Shown: piece by piece, positions 11,974 to 25,236 of the stretch
Layout: every line of letters begins with the position of its first letter
How positions within the stretch are numbered: position 1 is the stretch's first letter
Source of the DNA: Camillea tinctor
Lineage: Eukaryota > Ascomycota > Sordariomycetes > Xylariales > Xylariaceae
Length of the DNA: 64,000 nt
Direction: 5' to 3'
Assembly: GCA_022578605.1 (NCBI GenBank)
Contig: MU394076.1
Span: 464,635-528,634 of the forward strand
Notes under the pieces: generated by a model
The model's database searches: none
What the model was told of the DNA's origin: nothing
Seen by the model: only the letters and a program-made list of their open reading frames with translations
Translations under genes and position numbers: made by a program

Positions 11974-14900
11974 GTCGCGGATATCGAATGGGGATCGATA
12001 CCGTTATATCAGAACATCAGGTCGTTTACGTCAGCGTGTTGTTCACCTAGATCAGATTCGCCTATAGAACAACCGTATATATGCCAGGGTGGTTCCTTGA
12101 GGGAGATTGTGTGGTATAAGGAGAGAGCAGTACTGTGTAAGTCGAAGGAGGAAAAGAGTATATCGAAGTGAGTGAGAGGAGATGAACTGGGAATAAAAAA
12201 AGAAACCTGCGGGAAAATTCGACAGCACATGTTGCTCGATGTCATAGCGAAACGACCTCTTAAGGTCTATTATTACTGATCCCTCAGGAGATGTGCATCT
12301 CCGGCGTTCGAAGCTCTAAAGCACATGCACCTATCTCTGCCAATAGATACGCTTGCAAATAACTGGTTTCGGCCAATGAGGAAGAGCCCTCGTTGGAGGT
12401 AGCTTGGCGGATTGGGGATAGTTCTCGGGGATTTTATGTAAGTCATAACCAGTTCTATATTCACTATCATGATTTAGCAAGGTCCGTATCGTTGATATCA
12501 ACTCACTACCTTGGTTAGGTCTGGTACATATCTACATAGCGTAGCATTGTGCTTCGATCCGTACATCTCCACGGTTTCGTGACTTTTCTTGCCATCCTCT
12601 CTCTTATTAGAAATAAAAAATCTACAACACCTCTGAGGCAGCTAGAAGAAGAGAAAAAACGGCGCAAGTCGCCTCGATCTCGGAATCAGCCTGATAAGGG
12701 GTTTGCTATTTATTATTTTTAGTGTTACTGACTAATTAGCGATAGCTCGACTCGATCTAGACTTATAGTAACGTGTTAGTGGTACCCGCGGAGATATATA
12801 TACAGCAATGTTTTAGTGGGGTTCTTCAGATAACTCCGTGGACAAGAACCATTCCATGCTCTGTTTTTCTCTCATGCTTTCTCTCTGCTAGTCTTTGCTG
12901 TCTTGTTGCTTGCAAAGCAGCTATTCTGATTGGGTTGAGGTGGTTGGCAAAGTCGTTACTAGAATATACAATTTATCTAGGTCTCGAGGAAGCATGAACG
13001 AACAACGAGTAGTTGAAACCTATCAAAGAACGACAAGCCTAAAAGAAATAACTACTTTGAGACTTTCTCAAAATTAAATCAAAGTACTGAAAATTAAACT
13101 AAACAATGCATTGGTATTGATTATGTGACAATTCATACGTAAATACTCAGTCATATTTGAGAACGGCCAGAAGTTAGGACAGATGCCAGGGGTGAGTCGG
13201 CCTTTCATCCTCATACTTCATGTCAATATCACAATATATGGCTACGACTATTGTGCCAGAAATATAGGATACTGGTCCCATATCCTATGAAAAATTTAGG
13301 TGTAATGTGTATCTGTCAACTTTTGAAAGTATAGCCTTGTCACAGGCTAGGAGCTAGAGATACGGGAACGATGGCACTACGAGGCGGAGACCCGCTATGA
13401 ATCAGGTATAAAGGAGTCGTGAACGCCCCAGATTCACTTCTGAGAGATCTTTAGCAATCCTTCTTGGCTAAATAATAACCACTTGCTTCCCGTCTTTCTA
13501 GTTCTGTTGTGAACACTCTTACTTCGTAAGCCTAACATGAATTTAAGAGTTCGCGCTTAGGCATCTTGAGCCAAATATTTCGATATACATGTCTAGCCTA
13601 TGCTTAGATATAATATGTAATTCGACTTCTGTAATATGCCTTAAGTCTATATACTCATGTTACCAAGAGCTTCTGTCGTATGAGCTTAATTATCGCTAAC
13701 AGAGTGATTTTAAGTAAAAGTGTCCTTGAGTTGACTATAGCAGCCAAATTGTTGGTTCTCCCACTGGCGTTGGGAAAATAAGGGTTACTAGTCAGGGAGT
13801 TGGCATCGAGTTCTGGTTGAGGCACGACGACTTTATGTGTCTACCCTATCGGTTCTCTAGAAAGTCAGGAATCACCGGGGGGCATCAGAAAAGACATTCC
13901 CATTGTTGCCAGAGCCTGCTCACCTCCACTTTCGCACATTTGTGTCACTTCACCTGCTATGGATGTTTTTGGCAACCCTCAAGTTTCCACGTCGAAAGGG
14001 GAAGGGAACAAACTACAGCATTGTTCTTGAGGTTTAGAAGAACCACCGCATACCTGAAACCAAAAACCTCGTATCCTGATTGTGGGCCTTGGTCGATTCA
14101 CCATCTATAGTACTGGATTCTTCGTTGATTGACTGGCCATCCCAAAAGAACAATGCTACGGTGACTAGCTCCCAGAAAGACATTAATGTGACACAGAGCG
14201 TAACTTGTCACCGAATAATATTAGCTCTACCATGAGACCCCGAAGCGTCAAAGTTGCTGCGAATTATGATAGTCACATCGAAGTGAAGAAAACGGGCCTT
14301 CTGTAGTTTGGTGTAACCATCTCACTTACACGTGTAAATCAAAATATATTTATAGCTTCCCATGTAAGTAGGGGGTTTTCGATAGTATGCGCCCTTGCTG
14401 CATTGGTTTCATGATGACGTGACGTCGTCCTAGGCCTCGGTCATAACACTACTTCACCATAAAACTAGTAGTTATAAGTGCACGAAGAACGCAAAAATTA
14501 TATCTTCAAGTTCGCTTAGCCAAGCCGGCCTTTTGTTTAGCCAACAATCATCCATCCCTACTATGCTGGGGCACACGAGCTTGTAATAGCGTGCAGCTTT
14601 TACCATGTGCATGATCCAGGATTGAGCACCTAAGTTCCTGGGACCTACCTAGCATGGTGTGAACGAACTTAAACTATTAGACAAATATCATATCTAGAGA
14701 GAATCGCGTGACTTATCACATTATCATTCAAAAATTCCCAGATCCTCTTTGAGAAACCTGCCCAGCAAGACATAATGACTACGGTTTCATGCTATCCTCA
14801 CGCTCGCGTACCGTGTCTGCGTAGCTAAGGCTGACGATGAGAGGATATATTTCTCTTGAGGGCTGGTAAGGAGGTCTAGATCTGAAACAACTTGCCTTAT

Positions 14901-17900
14901 AGTATAGCCTGAATATTCTGGTGGTAAGCCTCACTATGTGATCGGTAGCAACGTAGATGCTTTTTTAATATAGATTACCAAATTGTTGAGCACTTTAACT
15001 ATAGCCCTAGATTCATTCGACTCGTAAAGTGTGTATTTGGGTGCCGTACCCCTCCAGGGTCGCCACTCAAGATCCCCCCAGATCTCCTAGACCCTGGCAC
15101 TCGGCTCTTGCAAATCGTTCAATTAGCCACGTGCAGCGCACTATTGATTACTCCCAGGGATGCCTTAGGGTCTTGGTACTCGGGGGTGACGGGTTTGCTC
15201 GCGTGGCTCTAGGAGAAGGCCCGGCTGGTCGGGCTGTTGGCTACGGCTGCGTGGCTTGCTGGTCCCCAGTAAAACAAAAGTAAAGAAACACAAGACGAAC
15301 CAACACGTCCAAAGGGTTGGTGACGCCCCTCCAAAAATAATGTCCAACCGCGTGCTTTATGACTAATAAACCTGACCGCTTCGGCGGATCCTCTTTTCTT
15401 TCTCTTTTTCTTTTTCTTTTTAGAAAGGGAACGCCGTAACAGAAGGAATGGGGTAAGAAAATGGAAACGAAAAGGAAATATTCTAGAAGGGATGAGACGG
15501 GGCCAAGCCACCAAGTATGGAAAGATGTTCTTTACGAAGCGTCATGCAGCCTGTATTTAGCACGAACAAACAACCCCCTTTTGATGTAGCATCGATGTAT
15601 GTAGTATGTAAGTGGATTTTTGCTTCTCGGTCTGCTCTAAAAGGATTTAACCTGGTGTGAGAAAAGAGAAAGGAATAAACGGAATGGCTTCTTTGATTAC
15701 ATAGAAGAAAGTCTGTTTACTGAATGCTTATGCAATAAATCGAGCCATCTTCTTCATTCCCCCTTTGCTCTTATAAACTGCAACTATAACTATATAATCC
15801 ACCGTCACCGGTTCGATGCGCCTATATCCTACTAGCTCAAAATGCCTGGTGGTATTGTCTTGAAACGAAGAAGGAATATCCCGTATGTATTAGGCCTTGT
15901 TACCCATATTGAGACCAGGATGAGAAAACGTGGGGGGACAAGGATATATCCCTTCTCCTTTTTTTTCTCTTTCTTCCCTTTTCTTAGTTTAATTATTATT
16001 GTTGTTATTGTTGTCTTCTCATCCCTTTCCTACCCTCGTATGGGAGATAGCGAGCGTGTATCGTTGAACCCTCTGTGATGCTCATGTAGGTCTGGTCTCT
16101 TACTAAGTTAATAAGACGAAGGACCCGATGGAGTGACTTGATCCAATCGACTCGGATTCGAGCTGCAAACTAGCCGTTACCGACGCTGACGGATCCAGAG
16201 CGGCGGTTAACTGGAGCCGACCAAAGAAAAAGAAAGGTACGGCGTGAGAACGGTATGTATGTATGTGCCTATCGATGCTAAGCTTGGATCTCGGTGCTTC
16301 CGAGCCTAATTCTACCGTGCTTGAAAGGATGGTGACAATTGTCTGAGTTCACGTCTGTGTGGTGGCTATTTTCGGAACATAACATTGTTTGTATTTCTTT
16401 CTTTTTCTTGTCGCTACCAATTACAGGACTCAACACACTAGACGTTCTATCATTCGTCCTCTTCCAGTTAATGCCTACCAAGCCGAAGACAAGATAGCGG
16501 TGATGATAGCCGAAACATAGCAGTAGACGGGAATACTACCTACACTACGTATGTCTGTACTTATGTATGCATCATGTGTCGTATCGTGGAACGGGACACA
16601 GTGGGGTTTCTAAACTGGTTCGAGAACTACTACTTGGGTATAGTACCCGACTTGCCCGACCTGCCCGACTTATTGTGACCTAGCCGATCTACCATCAACG
16701 GTCGGTCGTGCTTGGAGGGTCTTGGGGTCTCGGGGTCTCATCACAAACGTGCGTCAACAGGCTGTATGCCTCGTGGCAAACGTGGCATTCATCACGGTAG
16801 ATCACGAAGGGTGGACGACGTGGTCTCCACGCTCTTCACTGCCGTAAGTTCATGGTCATAGTAAGCGGTAAGGAAATACCAAGGCGCTACGTCGCGGTCC
16901 ACGAGCATGTCAGGTACCTATCTACCTACCTACTATCGTCGAGAGTCACGCCATACGTACGAAGCCTTTCTCCCTATGCTGTGAGACAGCCCCCCGTTTC
17001 TGATTTCTTGCGGCGACTCTCGGCGAGCTTAGTCCGGAGAGGGATGTCGCGTGGGCATAGCGTAGCGTAGAGTCGTGAAGTGAAGCGAATAATCTAATGT
17101 AGTGTAGTAGCGTAATAGACATAACACATACAACTGGTTAGATGAAAACGCAACTCTGATCATCATGCCCTAGTAAACGCAGCTAAACTCAGTCGGCATC
17201 TGCAGCGCGGAAAGGTCGAACTATTCCAATTGGACTTAACGCGTCAAGGAGCCCCCAGCCTTCGGCAGCATGTACAGACGGGGTACGTATGTGGGTGGCT
17301 GCCGGGGAACGCCTTGAGATACCTACCTAACCCCTTGCCTGTATTCACGACGAGTATGAATTTGCGTGTCCCCTACCACAACGCCCAGAGAGAGATATGT
17401 ACTACCTACCAAGAGCTTGGACGTGAAAATACGCTCTTGAAGCCCTCGCAGGGTTAGTTGCTCACGCAACAAAGCAAGTAAGAATCCTGAACGCCGGACC
17501 TCATCTCACTGAGCATGTCATAGGACAAATATGGGGTTTTTGATAAGAGAAATCTGTATCCCTGTTAGCATGCACCGACCCCCTGGAAAGCCTGGATTCC
17601 CACCCCCAAAGGCTTTGTGACAAGTCGATTTTAGTGGAGGAGTTGATGACAAGCTGGGAGATCCGGAGATTGTGCAGCGTAGATACTTTCATATTTATAG
17701 TGTTCAAGTCTTACCAGGCTCTTTTGAATGAGATATACACCAAAGGAAAGGTCATTTTATGAAACGGTGACAGCGAGCCATTGGAGGATACAGTAAAAGA
17801 TGTGGCTTTGACGCCACCAACTGCTCACCCACAGCAAGGTGAGCCGAGTCCATTAGTCCAAGGTCCAAGAGGATGTAGCATGGGTTGGAAAGTGGCTGCT

Positions 17901-19979
17901 ACCAATTTATACCTAGTATCTTGTAAGTAGTTTTACAATACATACCTACCTTGCCTCCTCCCCCCCAAAATAGCTGGGGGAAATAGTACTTGACTGGACT
18001 TTCTAATGGCGCAATTCCCTTTTCACGATACAGTCACCTACTTACACAACACTATGATGCAAGTAACTACATAAGTAGTTGACCATACGATATTTTATAT
18101 TACTATGTATAGCAAGGCTATGGAATATCGGTGAGTTTAGATATTATACCAAAAAGAACAAGAAAAGGACAAGAAAAAATAAACGAAAGAAACAAGCTAT
18201 AAGTTTGGTAACGAGCATATGCGCCAAACCACAGTTGAGAATGTATGTATATGTAAGGGCGAAGTCAAGTAAGCTAGGTTAGTGTAGTTCGTAAGTTGCC
18301 CCTATTATATATTTCTTATCGTAGGCCGGCGTCTTCCTCTTTTCATTCAACTATACCCACACATTGGTATTTATTCCATTTCTTCTAGTAGGGAATACAG
18401 AGAACACCCGAGGTCCCTACTTTCCCCCTAAATAGGATGCCCCTCTCTGACGATACCAACCATACCGAAAAGCCAATCCAATGTAAATCGAGGGAGACGA
18501 TCTTACTCCAGCGCGCCCACACTTTTGTTTTTGTACTGCTACTGCTAAGACTAACAAGGTGCCAGGACAGGGACTTGGGTAGAATGTAAATACACTAGAC
18601 TGTTCAGCTGATTGAAAAAAAAACTAAATTGATAAGTAAACAATATACATATAACACCAACGACCTATGTACACTGAAAGATGGATTGCATGTGAAAAAA
18701 AAGAAAAAGAAAAAGAGGGAAAAGTAAACAAAAGTACAAGTAGTAACACATAAAATATACTAACTATAGTTTAGTTACGTTAGTTAACTCCTAGGCCAAG
18801 TACTATATACATGCAGGTAGATGTGATTGAATAGATATTGAAACCATTACGTACCCTTTTATAAGGCAAGGTCTCTAAGTTAATACCTAGGTATGTAGTG
18901 TAGTATATAGCACTTGGTAGGATATAGACATCTCGCGTGGGTTTTATATTTATCTACACTATATTTCGGCATGTTTCAGCAAATACCTGGCATTGCCAGC
19001 TCTAGTTAAAAGTTGCAGGTTGTAAGTAGAGTAGTATGTCAATAGGAACTACTACGCTAATGGCAGGCTAGCACGGCACGGAGTAAAGTACCTAACTTAA
19101 CCTAATGTATTGGACATTTTTCTAATTGGAAGTGGGTTGCTTCGGGTGCGTCGTGCGAGGCGAAAGCCACGAGGTAAGTAGTACACCCAGAAAAAAAGGG
19201 TCGATCAAACAAGAAAGCGATCTGCTGTAGTGCCCGCCTATTTTCCCTACCTACAAGACGTCAACTGCCCAATCAGATAGCAAAAGGGACAGTCTGCTCG
19301 GGAAAGCCAGTGATCAAAAAGTCACCTCCACAGCAGGGTTAGCAGGGTTAGCCAGGTTGCCGATCCCCTATTAGGAAAGAAGACCCATAATTGTCTCAAG
19401 TACTATTGAGAGAGAGAGGGAAAGGATACCTACGATAACCAACCTAATCAACCAGCTTACATACATAGAGTCTGTTACCATCCCCCCCTTGGCACGGTGC
19501 TGCCGTAGTGTACTTCGTAGTGTACTCCGTAGCGTAGTGCTGTGCGGGATTGTACATACATACATACATGCTACATCCTGACGTGCTACGTACCGTACCT
19601 ACATACATACCTAACCTTATGTACTTTACCTCAGCGTTATCTGTTTCCACCTCCAGGTCTAAAACCTCTAACTTAGTAGTACCACTTAGTCTTTTCCTCA
19701 TTCTCACACATTACAACCAACCCTCTTTCTTCTCTCCTCTCCTCTCTTTTTTTTTTTTGTTGTTGTCTGTCATCGAGCCTTAGACTTCCTAAAGTCTCTG
19801 TGCAATTTTTGGATTAGGTGTAGTAGTGGGATAATAGAGTATTCCCATTTTATACCTGCAATTCCTTTACCGAGTTTACTTCGTTCTGTTTCCTGCGTCA
19901 ATCGTCTCTGCATCTGCATCTACATCTACATCTACGCCGGGCCAACGTCCACGAGAGTCGGAGAGCTGTACTCAAAACC
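11974..19979. other. Long gene-poor intergenic stretch
   Basis: About 8 kb without a gene that I can support. Open frames are all under 105 codons, lack coding bias and resemble no known family. Short repeats present: a CATACATACATA tract at 19552-19570 and a (CATCTR)4 tract at 19911-19935 in the presumed leader of the downstream kinase. TACCTA/TAGGTA motifs recur, for example near 16913-16931 and 18885-18895. No terminal repeats, transposase motifs or tRNA were recognised. It could hold noncoding RNA or decayed elements, which reading alone cannot show. Confidence 0.5.
12692..12833. promoter_or_regulatory. Candidate GATA-factor sites upstream of nitrite reductase
   Basis: TGATAA (12692-12697) and AGATAA (12828-12833) match the HGATAR consensus of the nitrogen regulator AreA/NIT2. 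They lie about 720-860 bp upstream of the nitrite reductase ATG. Such hexamers are frequent by chance, so this is only a pointer; control of this gene by AreA and NirA is established in Aspergillus and Neurospora, not here. Confidence 0.25.
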
Positions 19980-22150
19980 ATGGGCAACAGCCAGGGCAAA
20001 CCCGTTGATCTCAACGGTGAAGGTATGTTCTAGTCTAGAATTTTACGCATTCCATTCGCATACACGTCGCGTAATTCCAGAATTATTATCTACTGTCTTA
20101 TTTAATTGCATCTTTCTCTCGCTCGACCAACTCGGCGACTAACCGTTGTTTTCTTCCTACCTCTAGTAAACCTCAACCATTTCCGATTATTACGGGTCGT
20201 CGGTCGTGGAGCCTTTGGAAAAGTTCGAATAGTCGAGAGAAAAGACACGGGCCTATCTTTTGCCCTAAAATATATCCGCAAAGATGAGGGTACGTTACCC
20301 CCTTACGATAGTTGAGGTTTAGCCATTGGGATATTCTAGAGTAAAAAAAAAGAAAAGAGATAAAAAAGGGGGGAGGGAGGAAGAAGAACATAGTGCTGAC
20401 CTTTAGTCCCGCCTATACACAGTCGTACGGTCCGAAAGCGTTCGAAATATCATACGAGAACGACGCATGCTCGAGCATGTAAACCATCCATTCATTTGCA
20501 ATTTGCGCTACAGCTTCCAGGATATTGAATACATGTATGCTGAAAACCCGCGGTCCAATTGACAATATAGCTGGTCTAATCCCTAATACCTCTCCATAGG
20601 TACCTTGTCGTCGACTTGATGAGCGGAGGCGACCTACGCTTTCACATCTCGAGAAAGACCTTTACCGAAGATGCTGTACGCTTTTGGATTGCTGAGTTGG
20701 GATGCGCCTTGAGATACGTGCATGGTCAGGGGATTATACATCGGGATGTGAAGCCAGACAATGTTCTACTAGATGCCGATGGTCATGTTCACTTGACGGA
20801 TTTTGTGAGTTACTCGGCAAGCCCTCCCCCCATGTGCTGTGGTGCTGACCCTTTCGCCATTAGAATGTTGCATCAGATGTGATACCGGGCAAGGTTCTAA
20901 CGAGCAAGTCGGGGACGCTAGCGTACCTTGCCCCTGAAGTATATGGGGGCAAGGGCTACGATATTAGGGCCGACTGGTGGTCACTAGGTGTGCTGTTTTA
21001 CGAGTGCATCTACAACAAGGTATGCTAGCAGCAGCTTTATTACCAGCAGAAGAATAGGAACGGAGGACCGCGTTACTAAACATTGTTACAGAGACCGTTC
21101 GAGGGCAATTCCGAGACCACCTTAACTAACGTCATCCTCAACGCAAACCCCAAATTCCCAGTCACTCAGCCCGCTGTTTCATTGCCATGTCTATATGCGA
21201 TCCGTGCTGCTTTGGAACCGAATCCCGACAAGAGGATGGGAGCTACGTGGGAAAGCTTCATCAACGAGCCCTTCTTCAAGCCTATCGACTTTATAGCCCT
21301 AGAAAGAAAGGAATTGGAGCCAGTATTTGTCCCCTCTTCCGACAAGACCAACTTCGACGCCACCTATGACCTTGAGGAGCTACTGCTAGAGGAAGCACCG
21401 CTGGAAGCCAGGGCACGAAGACAAAAACCCAGAGAGAAGTTAAAGGATGATGCTACCGAAAAGGAAATTCGGGAGGAGGAGCTGTACCGCATGATCGAAC
21501 GAGACTTCCAGCCGTTTGACTACACCTTGGCTGCGTATAAGAAGTGAGTATTGTCAACGAAAGACCTTTGAATATTTGGCTAATACGGCAACAGGATTAC
21601 GGAAGCACAGGGCGAAGAGACGGCGAACACGGATAACCCTTGCAACACCGAACCAGCAGCTGATCCTGCTAGCCATGAGCCCCAGGCTATAACTACAAAC
21701 GAAGTTGCGCCAGCTCCCGTCAGCAACGGGACAACAAAACCGTACCAGTCCTCGCCTTTGCAGCCCTCGCCGATGAGCAACTCCCCTCCGGTAGATAAAG
21801 TTTATCCTCAAAGTGGTCGTCAGAACCGGAATGCACAGCGAGGACCACCCCCGCTACCATCCTATCATAGGACATACACGAAAAGTCCCTCGCAGCCATC
21901 GGGAATCCAAGTCAAATCCCCAACGGGTGGCATATCGGTAACGCTGGAAGACACGGGCAGCTGGTCAGATTTAGCCCGCCGAGATACAACACTTCCCACG
22001 GATGCAAATGCTGTAAATGACGATAAGTCGGGCAGCTCAGGTGGTGGAGGCGTATTTGGGCTTTTCGGGCGCAAGAAGAGAGGTCACAGTCCGAAACCGA
22101 AGGAAAGAGGCGTTCTAGGGAAAGAAGGTGCAAGACAAGTCATCGGTTGA
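19980..22150 (+). CDS. AGC-type Ser/Thr kinase, STK32 (YANK) family
   Basis: Seven exons, 19980-20022, 20167-20289, 20423-20534, 20600-20804, 20864-21019, 21092-21543 and 21595-22150, give 548 residues. The N-terminus MGNSQGKP has Gly2 and Ser6 as in N-myristoylated proteins, suggesting membrane attachment. Kinase landmarks: glycine loop GRGAFGKV (27-34), lysine 49 in FALKY, catalytic HRDVKPDN (140-147), metal-binding motif DFN instead of DFG (160-162), and APE-type [24 protein letters not shown] and the post-kinase [14 protein letters not shown] segment are hallmarks of STK32/YANK kinases. The last 150 residues are Pro/Ser-rich and disordered, ending with a basic patch (GRKKRGH). Substrates in fungi are unknown to me. 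Exon phases agree throughout. Family call strong; cellular role not inferable. Confidence 0.9.
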
Positions 22151-25100
22151 TATTTTTATTTCTTCGGTCAATGGATACAACGGCATATCAGGAGTTTCTA
22201 TGATACCTGGAGCTAACGGACGGATTTTATTCAATAAGCTTACGGCTAATATACCCCATTCTCCGTGAAAAGAGAATGTCTATATAACCGGCTATCAGCT
22301 TGAAATGATTTGGTACCGTCTTCCGGAAGAGACTGCTGGCCTCGGCTGTCCAACAATTATAGTCACGAATCGCTATGACTGGCAAGCAGGATCCAATCCA
22401 TACACCGATTCTGCTGTACGCTTTTCATAATCCACAAGAGGATGGTCGAAAAAACAACGCCGCTCAGGTTGATCATTGATACTTTGCACTGAGGCAAACA
22501 TATATCAACTTCAAGAGCTACGATGCGCACGGCTATCTATTAAGGAGCAAGCAACAGCTAAAATCCACATTCTACCCCCTGAGAAGCCCCCCTTATACCA
22601 CCATCCGCCCCTAGGGTAGGATAGCGTTCTAGGCACATGTTTGACGGTTGACCCAGCCTAATAGCTATTGATAATATCGTCCCGCGGGTGAATCAAGAGG
22701 CGCTTGGATTCGGGACTTTTCTATGGTACATAGCAAAATATGGGATGGAACGGAAGACCTGGAGTCTACATCCCCAGCCTAGTTCGGCTGCCTCCTTCCC
22801 TTCCATGGTGGATTCACTATTTTCGACCAGCTGACCCTTTGAATGGGCCAACGGAGTTTTTAAGGATTTTCGCATAGGGAATCTTCTAGGGTTTCTTAAG
22901 AGCGAAAGGAGTGAAGAATCCAATGGACCAATTTCTTTTTTTTTTTCCTTGTTCTCATTTTTTGACGATATCAGAGAAGGCACGATATTTCCCTCCTCTC
23001 CTTCCTCCCCGGAGACGATATATGCGCATATATTTTACGTACAAACATTATATACATACAAACTCATGAAGCAGCATCTGTTGGAACGGAGGGAGACAGA
23101 GACAGAGAGGGAGCTTGTGTGCATGAACGTGTATCCTATCTTACACGTCATGATCACTTGGCTACAATATGACCAGGATGAGATAATACATTTAGGCATT
23201 AGCAAAGCATGGTTTTAAGGGGGGGAAGGGGTTCAAGAGGGAGGAGGGATAGGGCTACTTTAGAAAGGGGAAGGTGTTTTTTTAATGGGAGTTGGTGGTA
23301 CGAGTCTCTCTATGTGCATATTCGCGCGTTCATGTGGGTAAGGGGGATCAGGAGAGAAGAGAGTATAGCCTATATATGACCTACATAACTACATGTGTGT
23401 GTAAGGACGTACATATACAACATATATGAAAAGACCTCACCTCTTTTTAACATGAGTGCCTTCTATTTTTTTATTTTTTTTTGTTGCTCTTGACTTTTGT
23501 TTCCGTAATGTTTAAACTGTGATAAGGGAGAAGAGAGGTGTTGGGGATGGGGGATGTGGTGTATAGGTAAGTTCAGCAATTAAGAGATAGAAGACAAGAT
23601 TGAGGGGAGCGAGTGGACTGCTAGCTGCTACTGCTAATAAAAGGTTGGTAGATGAGGCTCGTTTTAGATAGCGGATTACCACCTCAGCCGTCATGATCAT
23701 TCTACATAGTACTTCTAGGCTCAGCCTGCTATGTTGTAGGGACTTATCTATTGGGTGTTAGTTCCTTTAGAGTGTGTGGCCTGACGCTAAAAATGGTCTG
23801 TTTCTTTGAATTCATATAGGCTGCTGATTTCTACGGCATGGGCCTGGGGAGGAAGCCTTGGTTTTAGTTGATAGACGGTATAAAAAAGATCATTCAAGAT
23901 GCCATCAATGGCGTTCTCACCCACTTCGAGAAGTCATGTCGAAGCCCAGAGAAAACGTGCATAGCATACAGCCTCGTCAAAACAAGTTTAGACCTGTACG
24001 CACTGCCTATCTACCAGCATAAAACGTAGACAAGTGGCGCCATGGCTGGTTTCTACTACCACTAATAATCACCATGATGCTTAACGTAAGCATAGGTGCG
24101 TCTGGCATATGTAATATTTCCCTCAAATGCCCCCCGGGGCGAATGGTGGTGTACTCGTCATCATGTCCTAGGCAGCCCTATAGTACCCCTCCTCCCTACC
24201 CCCCCCTATTCTATCTGTCTCGCATCTCGCCCTGAAACAAGTGGGCGCCATTTGGCAATTCGATAGCCGTAAAGGGACCTATCTGGACCGTTGGTTCATT
24301 CTGCCCTAAAAACGATGCCAAATATTAGAGGTACAACCATCATGTAGACGTAGCATATTGAGATAGTTAACAAGTTCATCACGAATTATCCTAGTTTAGT
24401 GAGCACTGCCTAGCTAGATGTGCCTAAGTTCTGTAGTTAGGTTATGTAAGTGAACGAAGGGGGTGAGGTTTTGCGTAGACCTTCAGCCTCGGAATTCTAA
24501 CCAAGACATAATACCCCTAACAAAACCAAAACCTAGGGACTATTAAGGCACCCAAGTCTATCTCGGCCAACCCAAATTGCATTGATATATAATAATAGTA
24601 ATCGTGGTAATTCTGAAGAGAAGTAGGAAAGAAACGAAGGGCCATGGTCATGAAAGTACATGAATAAATATTCTTAGAAGTTTTTTTTTTTTAAAAAAAA
24701 GAAAAAAGCAAAAGGATGAGATATCCTCCCCTTCATTCCCATTTCAATTCAGTTCCCTGTTCGTGGTATTCGGCATATCCTCGTCTTAGCTACTTAAGCC
24801 CTTCATGTCCTTCATTGAGGATTCTCGATGGAGATGTGTGTCCACCTAATGAAATCCTCTCCTTTACTTTCACTGTCCTTCCATGACGAGGTGTAAATTG
24901 CTACCCCTTCGAACCATTGTTACGCCCAACTATTCTGTATTCCACCTATCCCATCCAATACCCTCCAAAAAATCCAAGTGTGAGAAGAGACCGAGTTTAA
25001 ATGCAGCAAAGATTTTTTTCTTTCACCTCTTACAAAAACTCCATGACCCCTTCTGAATGTTGTCGTGGTATATGGCGACGGCGATAGAGCGAAGTACATG

Positions 25101-25236
25101 AGATTATCTTGTTTCGTCATATCGTATAAAACAATTCCCTTCCCAGATTGACCCAAAGTCCGAATCCCATGCTTGGTGGTGGCACAATGTTTTTTTTTTC
25201 CCCCGTCTTGTACATGTAGATCGCCGAAACTCCAAA
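22151..25236. other. Intergenic between the STK32-like kinase and AP-1 factor
   Basis: Three kilobases, A+T-rich, holding the 3' ends of two convergent genes. Homopolymer stretches occur (T run near 22930, T/A runs near 24680-24710). No supported gene or RNA is seen. Confidence 0.5.

Noticed and set aside
13817..14110. 97-codon frame in the gene-poor region
   Set aside because: No recognisable motif, no codon bias and no splice-compatible neighbour exons.
15808..15818. GGTTCGATGCG, resembling a tRNA B-box
   Set aside because: No A-box at the right distance, and the bases on either side do not form a cloverleaf.
19333..19356. Repeated AGCAGGGTT units resembling telomeric TTAGGG
   Set aside because: Only two copies with extra bases between GGGTTA units; not a telomere or interstitial telomeric array.
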